This document shows, in pieces, positions 1 to 35,025 of a stretch of DNA of 64,000 bases (its first letter is position 1; the number at the start of each line of letters is the position of its first letter). This stretch comes from Amoebidium appalachense (Eukaryota > Ichthyosporea), in assembly GCA_963693365.1 (NCBI GenBank), contig CAVNZM010000004.1, positions 10,292,001 through 10,356,000 of the forward strand. The letters are read 5' to 3'. Below the pieces are notes generated by a model. It was not told where the DNA came from. It made no database searches and worked only from the letters and a program-made list of their open reading frames with translations. A program made the position numbers and the translations under genes.

Positions 1-954
1 TTGTTTACCATGCCGGATACGAGGGTGTATTTGTCGGTGGGGGAAGGACCGTGCAAGTCACACGCAGGCTGGGCCAAATGCGATCCATCTCGTCCTGTTT
101 GATCTTGCCGTTGGAATCGAGAACCATGCGCCGGAACTCGGGCCCCTGTGGGGGGGTTGCATATGGGGTTAAGAAGGGTAGTGGTATTGAAAGGAGAAAG
201 GATGAATTCAAGGGGAGGTGGGTGGGTTTTGCGGGTTATCTTTTTTCTTTTCTATTTTGAGGGGGGAGGGGGAGGGGGGGAGGAGGGGAGGGGGGGGGGG
301 GGGGGGGGGGGGGCATATCGAACATCTGTGAACGAAAAACAATGGTCGGAGTTTCTCGATAATTTTTTATGATTATCACCATAGTTGCATGGTACCCGTG
401 TATATGCGTAATCTTTACTCAAAATCGGTTAAAAAGTTTCAAATGAAAAAAAAAACAAACAAAGAAAAACAACAACACACGACTACTCTGATTGCTTTAA
501 CTCAAACCCAGCAAAAGATATCCCACTCTTTTTGCTTTATTTCATTTTTTTTTTCTTTCTTTCTTTTCTTTTCTTTCTTTCTTTTTTTTCTTTCCTTTTT
601 TTTTTTTTTTTTTTTTTTTTTTGTTTGGGGGGGGGGGGGGGGGGGGGATGTCCCAGCACTTGCCTCGCGCACCAGGTCCTCATCCGAGGTTAAGATCCCA
701 CACTTCCTGGCAATGGCTCGTGCCGTGGTGACGTTATCCCCCGTGACCATGCGCTCAGTGATCCCGGCCTGCTTGCACAGTTGGATAGCCCCAGGTACCT
801 CCGGACACAACGGATCCTCGAAACCAAATAGGGCAATGAGAGTTAGATCTTTTTGCACCTCCTCTGTTGTTCCATTCCGCTGCTGACGGGACGTTGGGAT
901 CCAACAGGCTGAACTCATTGTAGGCAAGGCACAGCGTGCGAAGGCCTGTGGGTG

Positions 955-998
955 GTTGGGTGGGTGGTGTGGCAGGTGTGTGTGTGTGTGTGTGTGTG

Positions 999-1036
<38 letters not shown>

Positions 1037-1333
1037 TGTGCGCGCGCGTGTGTGCGTGTGCTTGTGTGTTTGTGTGTGTGCGCGCGTGTGCGTGTGTTTG
1101 TGTTTGTGTTTCTCAATTGGTGTGTGTGTGTGTGGTTGGGTGGGTGGGTGGTGGTGGTGGTGGTGGTGGTGGTGTGTGGGTGGGTGGGTGGGGGGGTTAG
1201 TGGGCGCTTACTGTACCAAAAAGTGTGCACAAATTTTTCTTGGAGGTAAGAATGTGCTTTTATTGTGTTTTTTTTTTTGTTTTTTTTTTTTTTTTTTTTT
1301 TGTGGGGGGGGGGGGGGGGGGGGATGAGGGAGG

Positions 1334-1364
<31 letters not shown>

Positions 1365-1416
1365 AGTGGGCGATTACCGTACCAAAAAGGTTGAGAAAGA
1401 ATTTCTTGGAGGTAAG

Positions 1417-1497
<81 letters not shown>

Positions 1498-1500
1498 GAG

Positions 1501-1580
<80 letters not shown>

Positions 1581-1600
1581 TTTTTTGGGGGGGGGGGAGG
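955..1600. repeat. Compound microsatellite: (TG)n, (GGT)n, poly(T), poly(G), (GA)n, (TG)n
   Basis: Simple-sequence block inside an ATPase intron. It runs TG-rich to about 1190, then poly(T)/poly(G) at 1268-1355, a pure (GA)n tract at about 1419-1494 and a pure (TG)n tract at about 1505-1577. The box GTGGGCG(A)TTACYGTACCAAAAA recurs loosely near 1201, 1366 and 1617, so the block probably grew by segmental duplication. No gene seen. Confidence 0.9.
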
Positions 1601-1932
1601 GGGAGGGGGGGGGTTGGTGGGCGGTACCAAAAAAATGTGCCCAAAACTTATTCTGAAGCTATGGTTGCATGAGCAGAAACGTGAATAAATATTCTCGTTA
1701 TTTTTGTGTGCTTTTGCTTTCTCCCCTCTTCTGATTTATTTGCGTGTGTTTGTGGGCGGGGGAGGGGGAGAAGGTGGGGAGCGAGAGTACCTAGTCTCTT
1801 GTGCGCAGGACTCGATTAGGGAGAGGATGTATGATCGTGTGACGTCATCCAGGGGCCGCACGGTGCCATCCCTGGCCACAATGTTGCTGCAGCGCTCAAG
1901 AATGATCTCACTGGCAGCCTTGACGTCAAGGC

Positions 1933-2006
1933 GGTGCCCGGCACTGCCATCTGATTGGTGGAAAAGTCAGGTGCCCGGCACTGCCATCTGATTGGTGGAA
2001 ATGTCA
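1933..2006. repeat. 37-bp tandem duplication covering a splice acceptor
   Basis: Two near-identical 37-bp units (1933-1969 and 1970-2006) beginning GGTGCCCGGCACTGCC. On the minus strand each contains the AATCAG|ATGG acceptor and the first bases of the ATPase exon that starts at 1950, so the exon has two candidate acceptors 37 bp apart. Confidence 0.85.
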
Positions 2007-2890
2007 GATACGGCATTGAAGGCTCTAGATTTTGCCGTTAAGTACAAGATTCTGGGAAAGATTGTCGAAATAAAGAAGAAATCAGCTCATTTTCAATGCT
2101 TTTTTATTTGTGTTGCGAATCTGTTTCAGTGTATGCGTCATTGCACGGGTGTACGTTGGTGAGTGCACATCACCTGCAAGGTATGTCATAGTGCATGTGT
2201 GCGCATGCGCACATGTGAGTATGGGTGTGTTCCGTGCGTGTTTTGATACCCATTCGTGCGTTTTTAGTGACTGCATCGGGCTCTACATTTTTTTGTCTTT
2301 TCGATGGATGTGTGTGTGTGGGTGGTGGTGGATGTGGTGGTGGTGGTGGTGGTGGGGGGGGGGGGGGGGGGGGGGGGAAGGGGGCAGCTGTTGGAATCAA
2401 AACGCACCAATCAGAGTAGAGGCAACCACAAAACCGGACGATTTAGTTGCGGAGCTGAAGGGGTACATGACAACTGGCTTGAGGGCTGCTCTTATTGTTG
2501 ATAGTCACAGCCATCCTCCATGATGTATTGGAGAAGTGCACACTCCGTCTTGCTGCTAATGTGCTCGTATAGCCCAATACCAGACTCAGGCTTCGGCGTT
2601 TCGGAAACAAGTATGAGAATTATAGTATTATATGGTGTTTAATTGGTGCCCTGCTTAAATGCTTCGAGCGTATTAACTTCTTCTTTGCCACACATCACTT
2701 ACACACGGTCACAGGCGCAGAGCGCTGTCATTCAATATTATAGACAAGAAACCAAATTCTCTTGCCTTCTCTTTTTATTCGTACGAAGATGTAAATAGTA
2801 AATGTCCCGATTCCGATACTGATATTGGGTTTCTTTGTGACGGAAAGGCATACTGTAGATGACCATAAGGGGAGGGCGGGGAGAGAGAGA

Positions 2891-2925
<35 letters not shown>

Positions 2926-3548
2926 GGGGGGGGGAGGAGGGTATTTCAATGGATACACACCTTAACCTCAGCAGTAGGATTCAGAGCAATACCTTCCATC
3001 AGGCACCTGGCTACAGCCTTTGCTATGCCAGTAGTGCTTAAGGGCGCCTGGGCATTCAAGTCTGCAGCCGCCACATGTGCACGCACTACCGACATCCGAT
3101 TGGTCGTTAGAGTACCGGTTTTATCGGAACAAACGGTGGTGGCACTACCCATAGTCTCACATGCATCGAGGTGACGAAGGAGGTTATTTTCCTTCAACAT
3201 TTCCTTCATGCCAAAAGCGAGGGAAAGGTTGAACGGCGAGTGGCAGACCCTCGGGAATAGCAACCACGACGATTGTGATTGAAACTATGAAGTAATCGAG
3301 GATAGTCTTAAGATCCTCCTTCATAAACCCGCGCTCGGTATAAGTCTCGATACAGAATCGAGCAATGAGAACAAGGAGGGTGAGTACAGTGACAGACAAA
3401 CCGAGATAGCCAATGAAAATGGCCAGCCTCTCTAATTTCTTCTGCAAAACCGTCATTTCATCCCCATCCTCGTTACCTTCTTCATCCGAATCGGAATCAT
3501 TTCGGTCCGTGTTACCCATGGTGTCCGTTCCGGTTGTGGCGATCTCAG

Positions 3549-6650
<3,102 letters not shown>

Positions 6651-6682
6651 AAGCCTCCTGAAATTTCTATCGATGGCTTACT

Positions 6683-6904
6683 TCACATCAACAACATTAC
6701 TGCATAGTAAACTGTTTGAATTATGCAGTCCCACGACCCTTTATAAGTACTTTCCAACGAGAGCTTACCTGATTTTGGGAAGACTCCAAAAAAAGGTACA
6801 TGAAGGAGATGGCACACAGCAATCATCGTAAACAGGCAGGGGAGCAACAGAAGCTCGCCCACCCTCACCACCCTTCGTAGCAAATAATCCATCGCGTGGG
6901 CCAA
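6683..6904 (-). CDS. Possible hydrophobic first exon, unidentified
   Basis: A minus-strand frame opens at an ATG (6904) or at a second ATG 12 bp on. It contains one strongly hydrophobic stretch of about 25 residues (around LLLLPCLFTMIAVCHLLHV). The sequence TCAG|GTAAGC, a consensus 5' splice site, lies near 6770, so only 6904-6771 may be coding. No homologue recognised. It could be a chance frame. Confidence 0.2.
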   Translation of the reverse strand: MAHAMDYLLRRVVRVGELLLLPCLFTMIAVCHLLHVPFFGVFPKSGKLSLESTYKGSWDCIIQTVYYAVMLLM

Positions 6905-7806
6905 TGTCTGTCAATGCGAGTCACTAATATAGCTGGGTGTTTGCCTGACTCAGTCGACGTCGCTGTCGTTGACAGCGAAGGTCTGCACTGCACTCGAGCT
7001 CTGGGCGGCACCGTTTAAAAGTGCGGGCTGATTATGAGCGGGCTAAGCTTGTTCAATCCCAAAATCTATCTTACTTTTTTGTTGTAGTATTTGCTGTAGC
7101 AATCAACGTTCTGTCGCGGAAAGAAAGCTCCCTATGTACTGCGTTTTGAACTTGCACCGTTCGTTCGATATCGATGAATGCGGCCCTATTAGAATCTGAT
7201 CGAGATTTCGAACCCATTTCATTGGCGTAAAGTCTGACCAATCGCTTCGGGATGTTTGACGTTGTTTGGTATTTATTTGCCACCCAACAGAACATACCGT
7301 CTCAAACCCTACTGTCGTTTTTCTTATTTTTGGATTAGCCTATTTCAATATAAATAAAAGAAAGTTACTGCATTATACTGTTGGAATACAGGTCTTGGCA
7401 ATCACAATATCTATACACTGAGCATCTTCTCAATCTCAGCTCCAGAAATTTATCAAGAATCAATAGATTTCCTGATTGGATGCCTTCAAAGGAGCTGGGT
7501 CTAAAATAGATCCGAAGGAATGCCGCACTCGTGAATCGTGATCGTGCAGCATTCACTTCACTTCAGTTTGTCTGGATGCAGCCATTTCAGCAAAATCCCC
7601 CCTGTCTTCTAATAAAAAAGTATATGCAAAGTCGAGGCCATGCTTATTATTCCTAAAATCGGTCTCATGCTGTGCAAACTAATACACCGAATGTGCGTGG
7701 CCAGATCTAGAAGGGATCAATCATGAATCCAGCTGGGGGCCACAGAACACTTTCACATGATGTCATTGTCAACGTAGAAGCAAAAAAGATGGAAGCAAAA
7801 GAAAAA
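6905..7806. other. No gene seen
   Basis: Complex, non-repetitive sequence of moderate AT content. Short frames on both strands lack recognisable motifs. Confidence 0.6.
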
Positions 7807-7878
7807 GGCTCGACCGAGAATCGAACTCGGGACCTTCTGCTTACTAGGCAGACGCTCTGCCATCTGAGCCATCGAGCC
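7807..7878 (-). tRNA. tRNA-Thr (anticodon AGU)
   Basis: A 72-nt gene read on the minus strand. It has a seven-pair acceptor stem GGCTCGA/TCGAGCC and a D-arm GCTC...GAGC. The anticodon stem TCTGC/GCAGA encloses the loop CTAGTAA, so positions 34-36 read AGT (threonine). The T-arm is CCGAG-TTCGATT-CTCGG. The B-box core GTTCGATTC is present. CCA is not encoded and there is no intron. The sequence after the gene on the minus strand is T-rich (TTTTTCTTTT), as expected of a Pol III terminator. Confidence 0.97.
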
Positions 7879-8349
7879 ACCATGAGATGGACGGCCGGCC
7901 AGGGGTGTACGTAGCATATTCCGTGGTAATCGCATGAACATGAGCTGACGCGTACACGCGTACGTACCATGACCACCCGTGCGTGCATGACGGGCAATCG
8001 TGGCTGCAGGTGAAGTACAGCGCTCCAAATTAAAATAATGTCCTAAGTTATACCTAGTCTGTTTTGTAGCTGGCAACCATAATATGGATCGAGCTACGTT
8101 GGGGCCGTTCAAACTTTTTTCAAACGTTGTGAAAGGTATAATGGGAGGAGGGGCCTCACCGGGGGAGGAGGGGGGAGGGGGAGGGGGGGAAGGGGGGGGC
8201 GCACGCTGAGCGGTAGTGGAGGGGGAAGGGGGTGGTGGTGGTGGTGGTGGTGGTGGGGGGGGGGGGGGGGGGGTTTGGAGGGGGGAGGGGGGGGGGGGTG
8301 GGGGGGGGGGAAGGAAAGGATGGGGGGTGGGGGGGGGGGGGCTCTGGGA

Positions 8350-8805
8350 GGGCCCAACCACATCGGCTGAGTCAACTTGCTCCGAGCAGAATTAATCTGA
8401 AAAAAGCAGAATTATTCTGCCCAAAGTAGATTTATTCTGCAAAAAGCAGAATCAATCTGCTAAAAGCAGAATCATTCTGCAAAAGCAGAATCAATCTGCT
8501 GCTAAAAGCAGAATCAAATTGCAAACAGCAGAATCAATCTGCTAAAAGCAGAATCAATCTGCTAAAAGCAGAATTACTCGACAGACGCTGTCGAAAGCAG
8601 AATGATTCTGCTTTTAGCGGAATAATTCTTCTGCTTTTAGCGGAATAATTCTGCTAAAAGCAGATTGATTCTGCGAAAACTTGTGATTCTGCTGAAAGCA
8701 GAGTGATTCTGCTTTTGCAGAATAATTCTGTCTTTTGCAGAATAATTCTGCTTTTGCAGAATAATTCTGCCTTTCGCAAGTTGACTCTGCCGATGTGGTT
8801 GGGTC
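8350..8805. mobile_element. Foldback (snapback) MITE-like element
   Basis: The outer arms are inverted repeats. 8350-8380 (CCCAACCACATCGG...TCAACTTGC) matches the complement of 8775-8805 with two differences. Both arms are filled with tandem units of about 19 bp whose core, AGCAGAATNNATTCTGCT, is itself palindromic. The midpoint at 8579-8593 is the perfect hairpin CGACAG-ACG-CTGTCG. The whole unit can fold into one long stem. No open frame of its own. No clear target duplication was seen; the left side merges into a poly(G) tract. Confidence 0.8.
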
Positions 8806-8819
8806 CTTCTGGGGCTTCG

Positions 8820-9149
8820 AAAGGCTGCCAGTGTGGAGACTCTGAGAAGGGGGGCTTGCAATCAGTAGGGTGTGTTGTGACTCGACACATGCCCCTATTG
8901 GCTCCAGTAATAATTATCGTATAGTAGCGCTTGGCATATTGAATGAATGTGCATGCACGTTTATTTACTGGAAGACCTTGCACATATGCGTGGCACTGTA
9001 CAAAGAGAACGGATTGTATGTTATGTGTGCCGCCTGCTAGCAGTCATGTATATATATATCCTAGAACGCCAATATGATTACTACATCGAGCCACGGGCCC
9101 ATGGTGCCTTAATGAAGCACACAGTGTCCCATGTGTGCTTGTGCGCGAC

Positions 9150-9219
<70 letters not shown>

Positions 9220-11677
9220 GTGTGTATTTGTGTGTGTGTGTGTGTGTGTGTGTTCATGGATGCGTGCGTGCGTGCATGCGCAAACCTGCGTGCTGTGTGT
9301 GGGTTGTGTAGTGATTGTGGTGCATGTGTAGGTGCATGCATGGTTGCACCATCGCTTGGTTGTGTGCGGGCGTGCGCGCATGTGGTTTGGGGGGGGGGGG
9401 GGGGGGGGAAGGAGGGAGGGGGGGGGGAGGGGGGGGGGGGGGGGGGAGGATCGATATCTCCGCATGATTTAGCTCTAGGTTTGATTTGAAAGTACTCAGT
9501 CTGCGCTTGCAGCCTATGCGAAGGGGTTTTCGATCTACCAATAAGTCTAATGAAGGCTTCTGTTAAGGAAAGCAGGGATTTTGGGACATAAAGAAACTCA
9601 AACAGGGCCGTCCGGGAGACTGGTGCCGGTTGTTAGGGGTTACGGAGCGACAAGAGAGCTCTTGTACTCACCACATTTCCAAAGTGTTTTGCTGCCGATG
9701 CTGCTGTTATAATGAAGAGCTTTGCACCATGCAATGCCATATAGTAGCGACTTTCACCGAAAAGTGGAAACCCGTACAGTCGCGAGGACTGAGCAGCAAC
9801 ACGCTAATGCTTGAGGTCCGCTCGCCAAAAAGTGAGAGGAGGGAGGGCGGGAACAGAGAGAAACGGGAACGGATCCGGGTCCACCAGCCATAACAGTTGC
9901 CGTATGCCATCCTTGCAAATGAAGGTATATGTTAGTTAGATTATTTTGTTCTCATTATATGCCCAAAGTGGCCCAAAGTGCTCGCAACAACAAGACAAAA
10001 AAAAAGTGGAGCAGAAAAACAGCTTACTCTTGCTTTTGTTTGACATGTACGGCAAGTGCAGCAGTTTTCTCCGCGATACCCGTCGGGCTTTTCTTTCAGC
10101 CCGATTCGATATGATTAGGCCTATATAATATTACAAATGATAAGCGCTGCATTACGGGCCGTGGTGTGACCCGATTTGGATCTTCAAATTCAATAAAATC
10201 GTAGGCCGCACCCCCTTGTGGAATGCAGAATAGCATTTTTTGGTTAAGATGTCATTATCCCGGGAATGTTAATCGCCTTAGACGGCCCGGTGTTCCTATA
10301 GCTATAGATGGCCGTGCCCATGCATTAATATGAGCCACTTGAAAGCCGGCGCCAAAAGCCTTTTCTTTTTTGTTTTCTTTGCAGTGAACGATAAGGTGGG
10401 TAATCTTTTCAAGTTTCCATTGCTTATTTGGTTCTTGGTTTCTATAGCAACGCATGCTGTTTTTCAAGGGCAGAATAACCTAAAGTTCACCGCTGACCCA
10501 ATCATGCTGGACAACATACGAAGTGAGGCAACTTGAGCTGTAAAACCATGCTTTTGCTCGTTTGCAGATTGTGCTTGTCACTAACAATATTTTTTTTGAC
10601 ACTGCAGGAAGGGCTGAAACGAGCTGGTGACACGGGCCTCCATCGGAATGCCCTTGGCGCATCTGGGCTACTGCTCTGTCACATCAATTAGAAAGCGTGT
10701 GTACGAGACCCTGAGCCCTATTCTTTCCATCACTGTTTTGTTACTTCCCTCCCTGCCTTCTGTGAGAGCGTCACAGCCCCCCCCCCCCCCCACCCGCATT
10801 ACCCCTTTTTTGTTGCCTGCTAAGTGGTTTCGCCCAGCCGAAAGTGAACCCTACAGCTATATTTACTTCCTAAGTTAGAACAACTTTATAAGCGAGCAAG
10901 CAGAGTATTCCTACTTTTTCAGTCGTTTTATACCAACTTTATAAGTAAGCAAGCACAAGATGAATAATATACAGTCAACTGTGTTGACCAGCCAAATAAA
11001 AATGTTTAACAGCCACCTGCCCACGGTATTGGTTCGTTACATGCAGTTCGCGGTCTATTTCATATAGCCTGGACACTTCATGAGCCACTGAATTTTTTTT
11101 GTACTTGTTTGCCAATGATATACAGCACTTCTGTTCTTTACCTCTCCACCTAGCTATAAGTGCTGTGGCCAAGCTAGTCAGCAATACCAGCCTTAGTCGC
11201 GCTTAAAAAAACACTACTTTACTTTGTTAACGACAATATGAGTGGGAGGGTTTGACAATGTAGAAAACAGTACACCGGGAGTGGGCGGGCGGGCAGGCGG
11301 GGGGGTAATGTATTGATTCTGCCACACATGAACTCACACTACAAGCAGCAGAACCGTGATCACGCTCGCCTTTTATTGCACTTACAAGCCGGCTCGCTCC
11401 GGCTCATACATTCATACATAGGTGTCTGTGTTCAAAATTATTTTCACCTCAGGTAAAAAAAAATAAAATTGAAAAAGACGGGGCCGTGTAGACGCGTGCT
11501 GGAAAAACGAAGGTAAGTACAGGAAGTGTAATTTCAGGTCTAAACAACACCAACAGAACACGGGTCAGGTGTGCATTAACACTAAACTGAGATTTAAAAT
11601 TAAAAAAGTTTCTGTCACACTGTGATCACCAGTTCACCCACAGCCCTCAGTAGCTCGGTTGCCTTGGGATTCCAACT

Positions 11678-11721
<44 letters not shown>

Positions 11722-11960
11722 CCAAAACGCGCGCGCGCACACACACACCCCATCCCACCCCACCTCGTCTACATTCCAGCTACCTCGATACTTGCTCATA
11801 GCTATGCACCCTCCTTTTCGTCACCCTTCTTCTAGAGATCCAAGGAGCAAAAGAGTCTCCGGCGCCACCGTGACCATGTCACCTCAGTCCCACACCATCC
11901 CCTCGAAAAGCCAGTTTCCACTATCGAGGAAGTTGTACATTCCCTCCTACCTCGACTCTG
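8820..11960. other. No gene seen; includes downstream flank of the RanGAP B copy
   Basis: Contains a (TG)n tract at 9151-9252, poly(G) at 9389-9446 and poly(C) at 11681-11719. A short direct repeat (ACTTTATAAG..AGCAAGCA) sits near 10883 and 10937. The remaining complex sequence has only short frames without motifs. A minus-strand AATAAA lies at about 11372, a possible polyadenylation signal for the RanGAP B copy, though about 590 bp past its stop codon. Confidence 0.6.
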
Positions 11961-19252
<7,292 letters not shown>

Positions 19253-19679
19253 CTGGAGGAAGGGAGGAGGAGAAGGGAGGTGGTGAGGTGGAAAAGGGAG
19301 GGAAGGGGGGAGGGGTGGGGGGGAAGGGAAGGGTGGGTGGGTGGGTGGATGGGTGAGTGGTTGTGTGTGTGTGTGTGTGTGTGTGTGTTGGGGGGGGGAG
19401 AGAGGGGGGGGGGGGGGGAGGGGGGGGATTAGCAGTTTTCCCCGTTTTCTTCGTTTCTCTTTTATTGTTCTTACTCTTGTCTTTGTGGCCGGGGGGGGGG
19501 GGGGGGGGGGGGGGGGGGAGAGGTTACTGAGCTGCTTTTTATACATCAAAAAGGCTGCATGTCGTTGTGAATCCTTGTTTCACTGCGATTGGTAAGCTGC
19601 AAGGAATACTGGGAAGGGCGGAGGGGGGTATGTGGACTCAATCGACCCAGACACCAACAGTAGGTGCGTGTGCGTGTGC

Positions 19680-19739
<60 letters not shown>

Positions 19740-19814
19740 GCCGGGGGAAGAGGAAGGGGGAGGGGGGCGAAGGAGGGGGAGGAGGGAGGAGAAAAATGGT
19801 ATCGGCACACTCAC

Positions 19815-33279
<13,465 letters not shown>

Positions 33280-33875
33280 CTTCAAGGGCTGAAGTAGCAA
33301 CACTTTTTTAGGGCCTCAAGGGGTTATGTTGGGATCCTGTGGCGGGAGGTGGTGGGGATGTGGTGCGGTGGAGTGCGGGGGGGAAGTGGAGGGGGGAAGG
33401 GGAAGGGGAAGGGGGCCGGGGGGAGGGGTAACGGGGGGGAAGGAGGTGTTTACCATGTTGGCGATGTTCAATCACACAGGAGATTCTTGTAAATGAGCGC
33501 TGCTGTAAGCAGACGGGGGCAAGGACGACTCCCGTGTAGCTGCGAACGTACAGCTGTGTGTGGCCCACACGCTTACTTCAGGTTGCGTGTTCTATAGGTG
33601 TGCAACAGAACAGCGTGTAAGTGTGCGTTTCGTATAGAACATGAGTATATTTTTATTAGCAGCGAACGTAAGTTCCTTTAACCGGAAAAGAAAAAAGCTG
33701 TGGACTCTGGAGAGTATGCGGAAACCAATGAAATAACATATTAAAGGGCTATATATGGTAACAAAACATTATCGAGCCAAAAAAGGAAAATGGCGCCAAA
33801 CTTTCTACCAATCAGTGTTCACTCGGCTGAGCCTCCTGCCTGGGGCCGCGCAGCGGCCTCGGAGGTTCTCAAGAA

Positions 33876-33922
<47 letters not shown>

Positions 33923-34204
33923 TTTTTCTTTCTTTCTTCCTTTCTTTCTTTTTTCTTTCTTTCTTTCTTTTTTTCTTTCTTTCTTTCTCTCTTTCTTTCT
34001 TTTTAGCTTGCTTTCTCTCTTCCCACGGTAAGCCTTTCGAACCAAATAAGACTCAGCCGTTAGCCTTTGGAACCAAATAAGGCTTGTTCATGGTATTTTT
34101 AAGCGGTGATTGGACTACCACGCACCCAAGACCATATATAGAAGTGGGTACTGATATTGGACTCCTAGTATTGCAATTGGGCAATCAAATCGTTCAGACT
34201 TTCC
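33280..34204. other. Upstream flank of RanGAP copy A; (CTTT)n microsatellite
   Basis: No exon seen. A (CTTT)n tract fills about 33873-34004. The DNA between 33280 and 33600 should include the RanGAP A promoter (minus strand), but no clear TATA or other box was found. Confidence 0.6.
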
Positions 34205-34520
34205 GGTAATTGATAAAGGGGCGGCTATCCCCAGGGTTTACCGCACGCGCGGGGTACTTCAAGGGTCCCTGCTAAGTCCTCTTCTTTTCAACCTGTATAT
34301 TGATGATTTAGCCGACACTCTTTCTGCGGCACAAATTGACGGGGGGTTGCCATCCCAGGCTCCCCCCGCCCTCTTTTTTGCCGACGGTATTGTGCTTATG
34401 TCATCCGATCCTCTCGAACTACGGCAATACATTCGTGTGGTTGAACATTGGTGCCAGCGCAACGATATGCAGATTAATGTCAAAAAGTGGGTGCTACCCT
34501 CAATTCCCAAGCTCCTAGGG
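34205..34520 (+). pseudogene. LINE reverse transcriptase fragment with mutated catalytic site
   Basis: One frame covers the RT core of a non-LTR retrotransposon: RGVLQGSLLSPLLFNLYIDDL, then ALFFADGIVLM, then QRNDMQINVKK. The usual FADD box reads FADG, so the second catalytic aspartate is lost. No start, no endonuclease and no C-terminus; the frame is cut by the MITE at 34522. A 3' fragment of a similar LINE lies at 54735-55704. Confidence 0.8.
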
Positions 34521-34521
34521 T

Positions 34522-34682
34522 GTGACGTAATATTTGGCACGAAATTTATTTGGCACGAGCCTGCAAAACGGTGAAAATGGGGCAGGATGTCGCCCAGGCA
34601 CCGACAGGAGCTTGGGGATACCCCTGGATGTGCTCCGCTAGCGGGCTGGTGCCAAATAAATTCGTGCCACATTTTACGTCAC
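34522..34682. mobile_element. 161-bp MITE with about 30-bp terminal inverted repeats
   Basis: The left end GTGACGTAATATTTGGCACG... is the inverted complement of the right end ...CGTGCCACATTTTACGTCAC with two or three differences. It carries no coding capacity. It sits directly after the LINE RT fragment. A partial internal motif (TTTGGCAC / GTGCCAAA) recurs at 34689-34725. Confidence 0.75.
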
Positions 34683-34973
34683 CAGGTTCGTGCCAAATTA
34701 TTTGGTGCCAAATTTATTTGGGGCATAAATGGGTCGGTTCGAACTATTATGGGTCGAATCAGCTCGAATCGTTCCTGACCCGTTTTCTGACCCGTTTTTG
34801 TGGCTCATCGTTGGTGGCGTCTGATTCGAGGAATAAACTCGAAAGGCGGGCTAAGCAAGACCACGTCAACCACGTGCAGGTGGTGGCGTACTTGAACGGG
34901 CAGTCACAGCCTGGACTGGCAGTTGACAGGTGTGACACAGCGCTAGCATCCTTAGCATATTGCAGTAGGCTCA

Positions 34974-34980
34974 TATAAAA
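34974..34980 (+). promoter_or_regulatory. TATA-like box of the host gene split by the element
   Basis: TATAAAA lies 41 bp before the left target duplication. The ATG at 53914 lies 20 bp after the right target duplication. Without the element the box would be about 65 bp upstream of that ATG, a plausible promoter spacing. Confidence 0.4.
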
Positions 34981-35020
34981 ATAATAAAAACAGACATCAC
35001 CCTTTAATGCTCGATCATAA

Positions 35021-35025
35021 CTGAC
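35021..35025. repeat. Left target-site duplication CTGAC
   Basis: CTGAC immediately precedes the inverted repeat terminus ACTACAATAAGG and recurs immediately after the opposite terminus at 53889-53893. Confidence 0.8.

Larger units (their letters stand above)
9..3543 (-). pseudogene. Plasma-membrane-type Ca2+-transporting P-type ATPase, frame-broken, 3' part outside window
   Basis: P2B-type calcium pump fragment. Exons in transcript order: 3543-2961, about 2600-2408, 1950-1791, 945-664 and 145-9 (may continue off the edge). The first holds two membrane segments, the PEGLPLAV motif of M4 and the phosphorylation site [13 protein letters not shown]. The second has KTECALLQY of the nucleotide-binding domain, the third VKAASEIILERC. 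The fourth has [10 protein letters not shown] and the hinge motif MVTGDN, the fifth GPEFRRMVLD. The 945-664 exon uses a GC donor (GAG|GCAAGT) that joins in frame to GPEFRRM. Single-base shifts break the frame just after PEGLPLAV (about 3245), near 2480, near 865, and twice near 45-65. The 1791 donor also does not join in frame to 945. The C-terminal membrane segments and any calmodulin-binding tail would lie left of the window. N-terminal exons were not found upstream. The family call is firm; whether it is a pseudogene or carries sequence errors is not settled. Confidence 0.85.

Noticed and set aside
8381-8770. CRISPR-like array of short repeats with even spacing
   Set aside because: The repeats are palindromic and contiguous with no variable spacers, and the context is eukaryotic; better explained as a foldback element.
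19542-19556. Promoter and first exon of RanGAP B at the TATAAAAAG on the minus strand
   Set aside because: The nearby ATG does not reach a donor in the phase that exon 19252 requires; the first exon of copy B stays unlocated.
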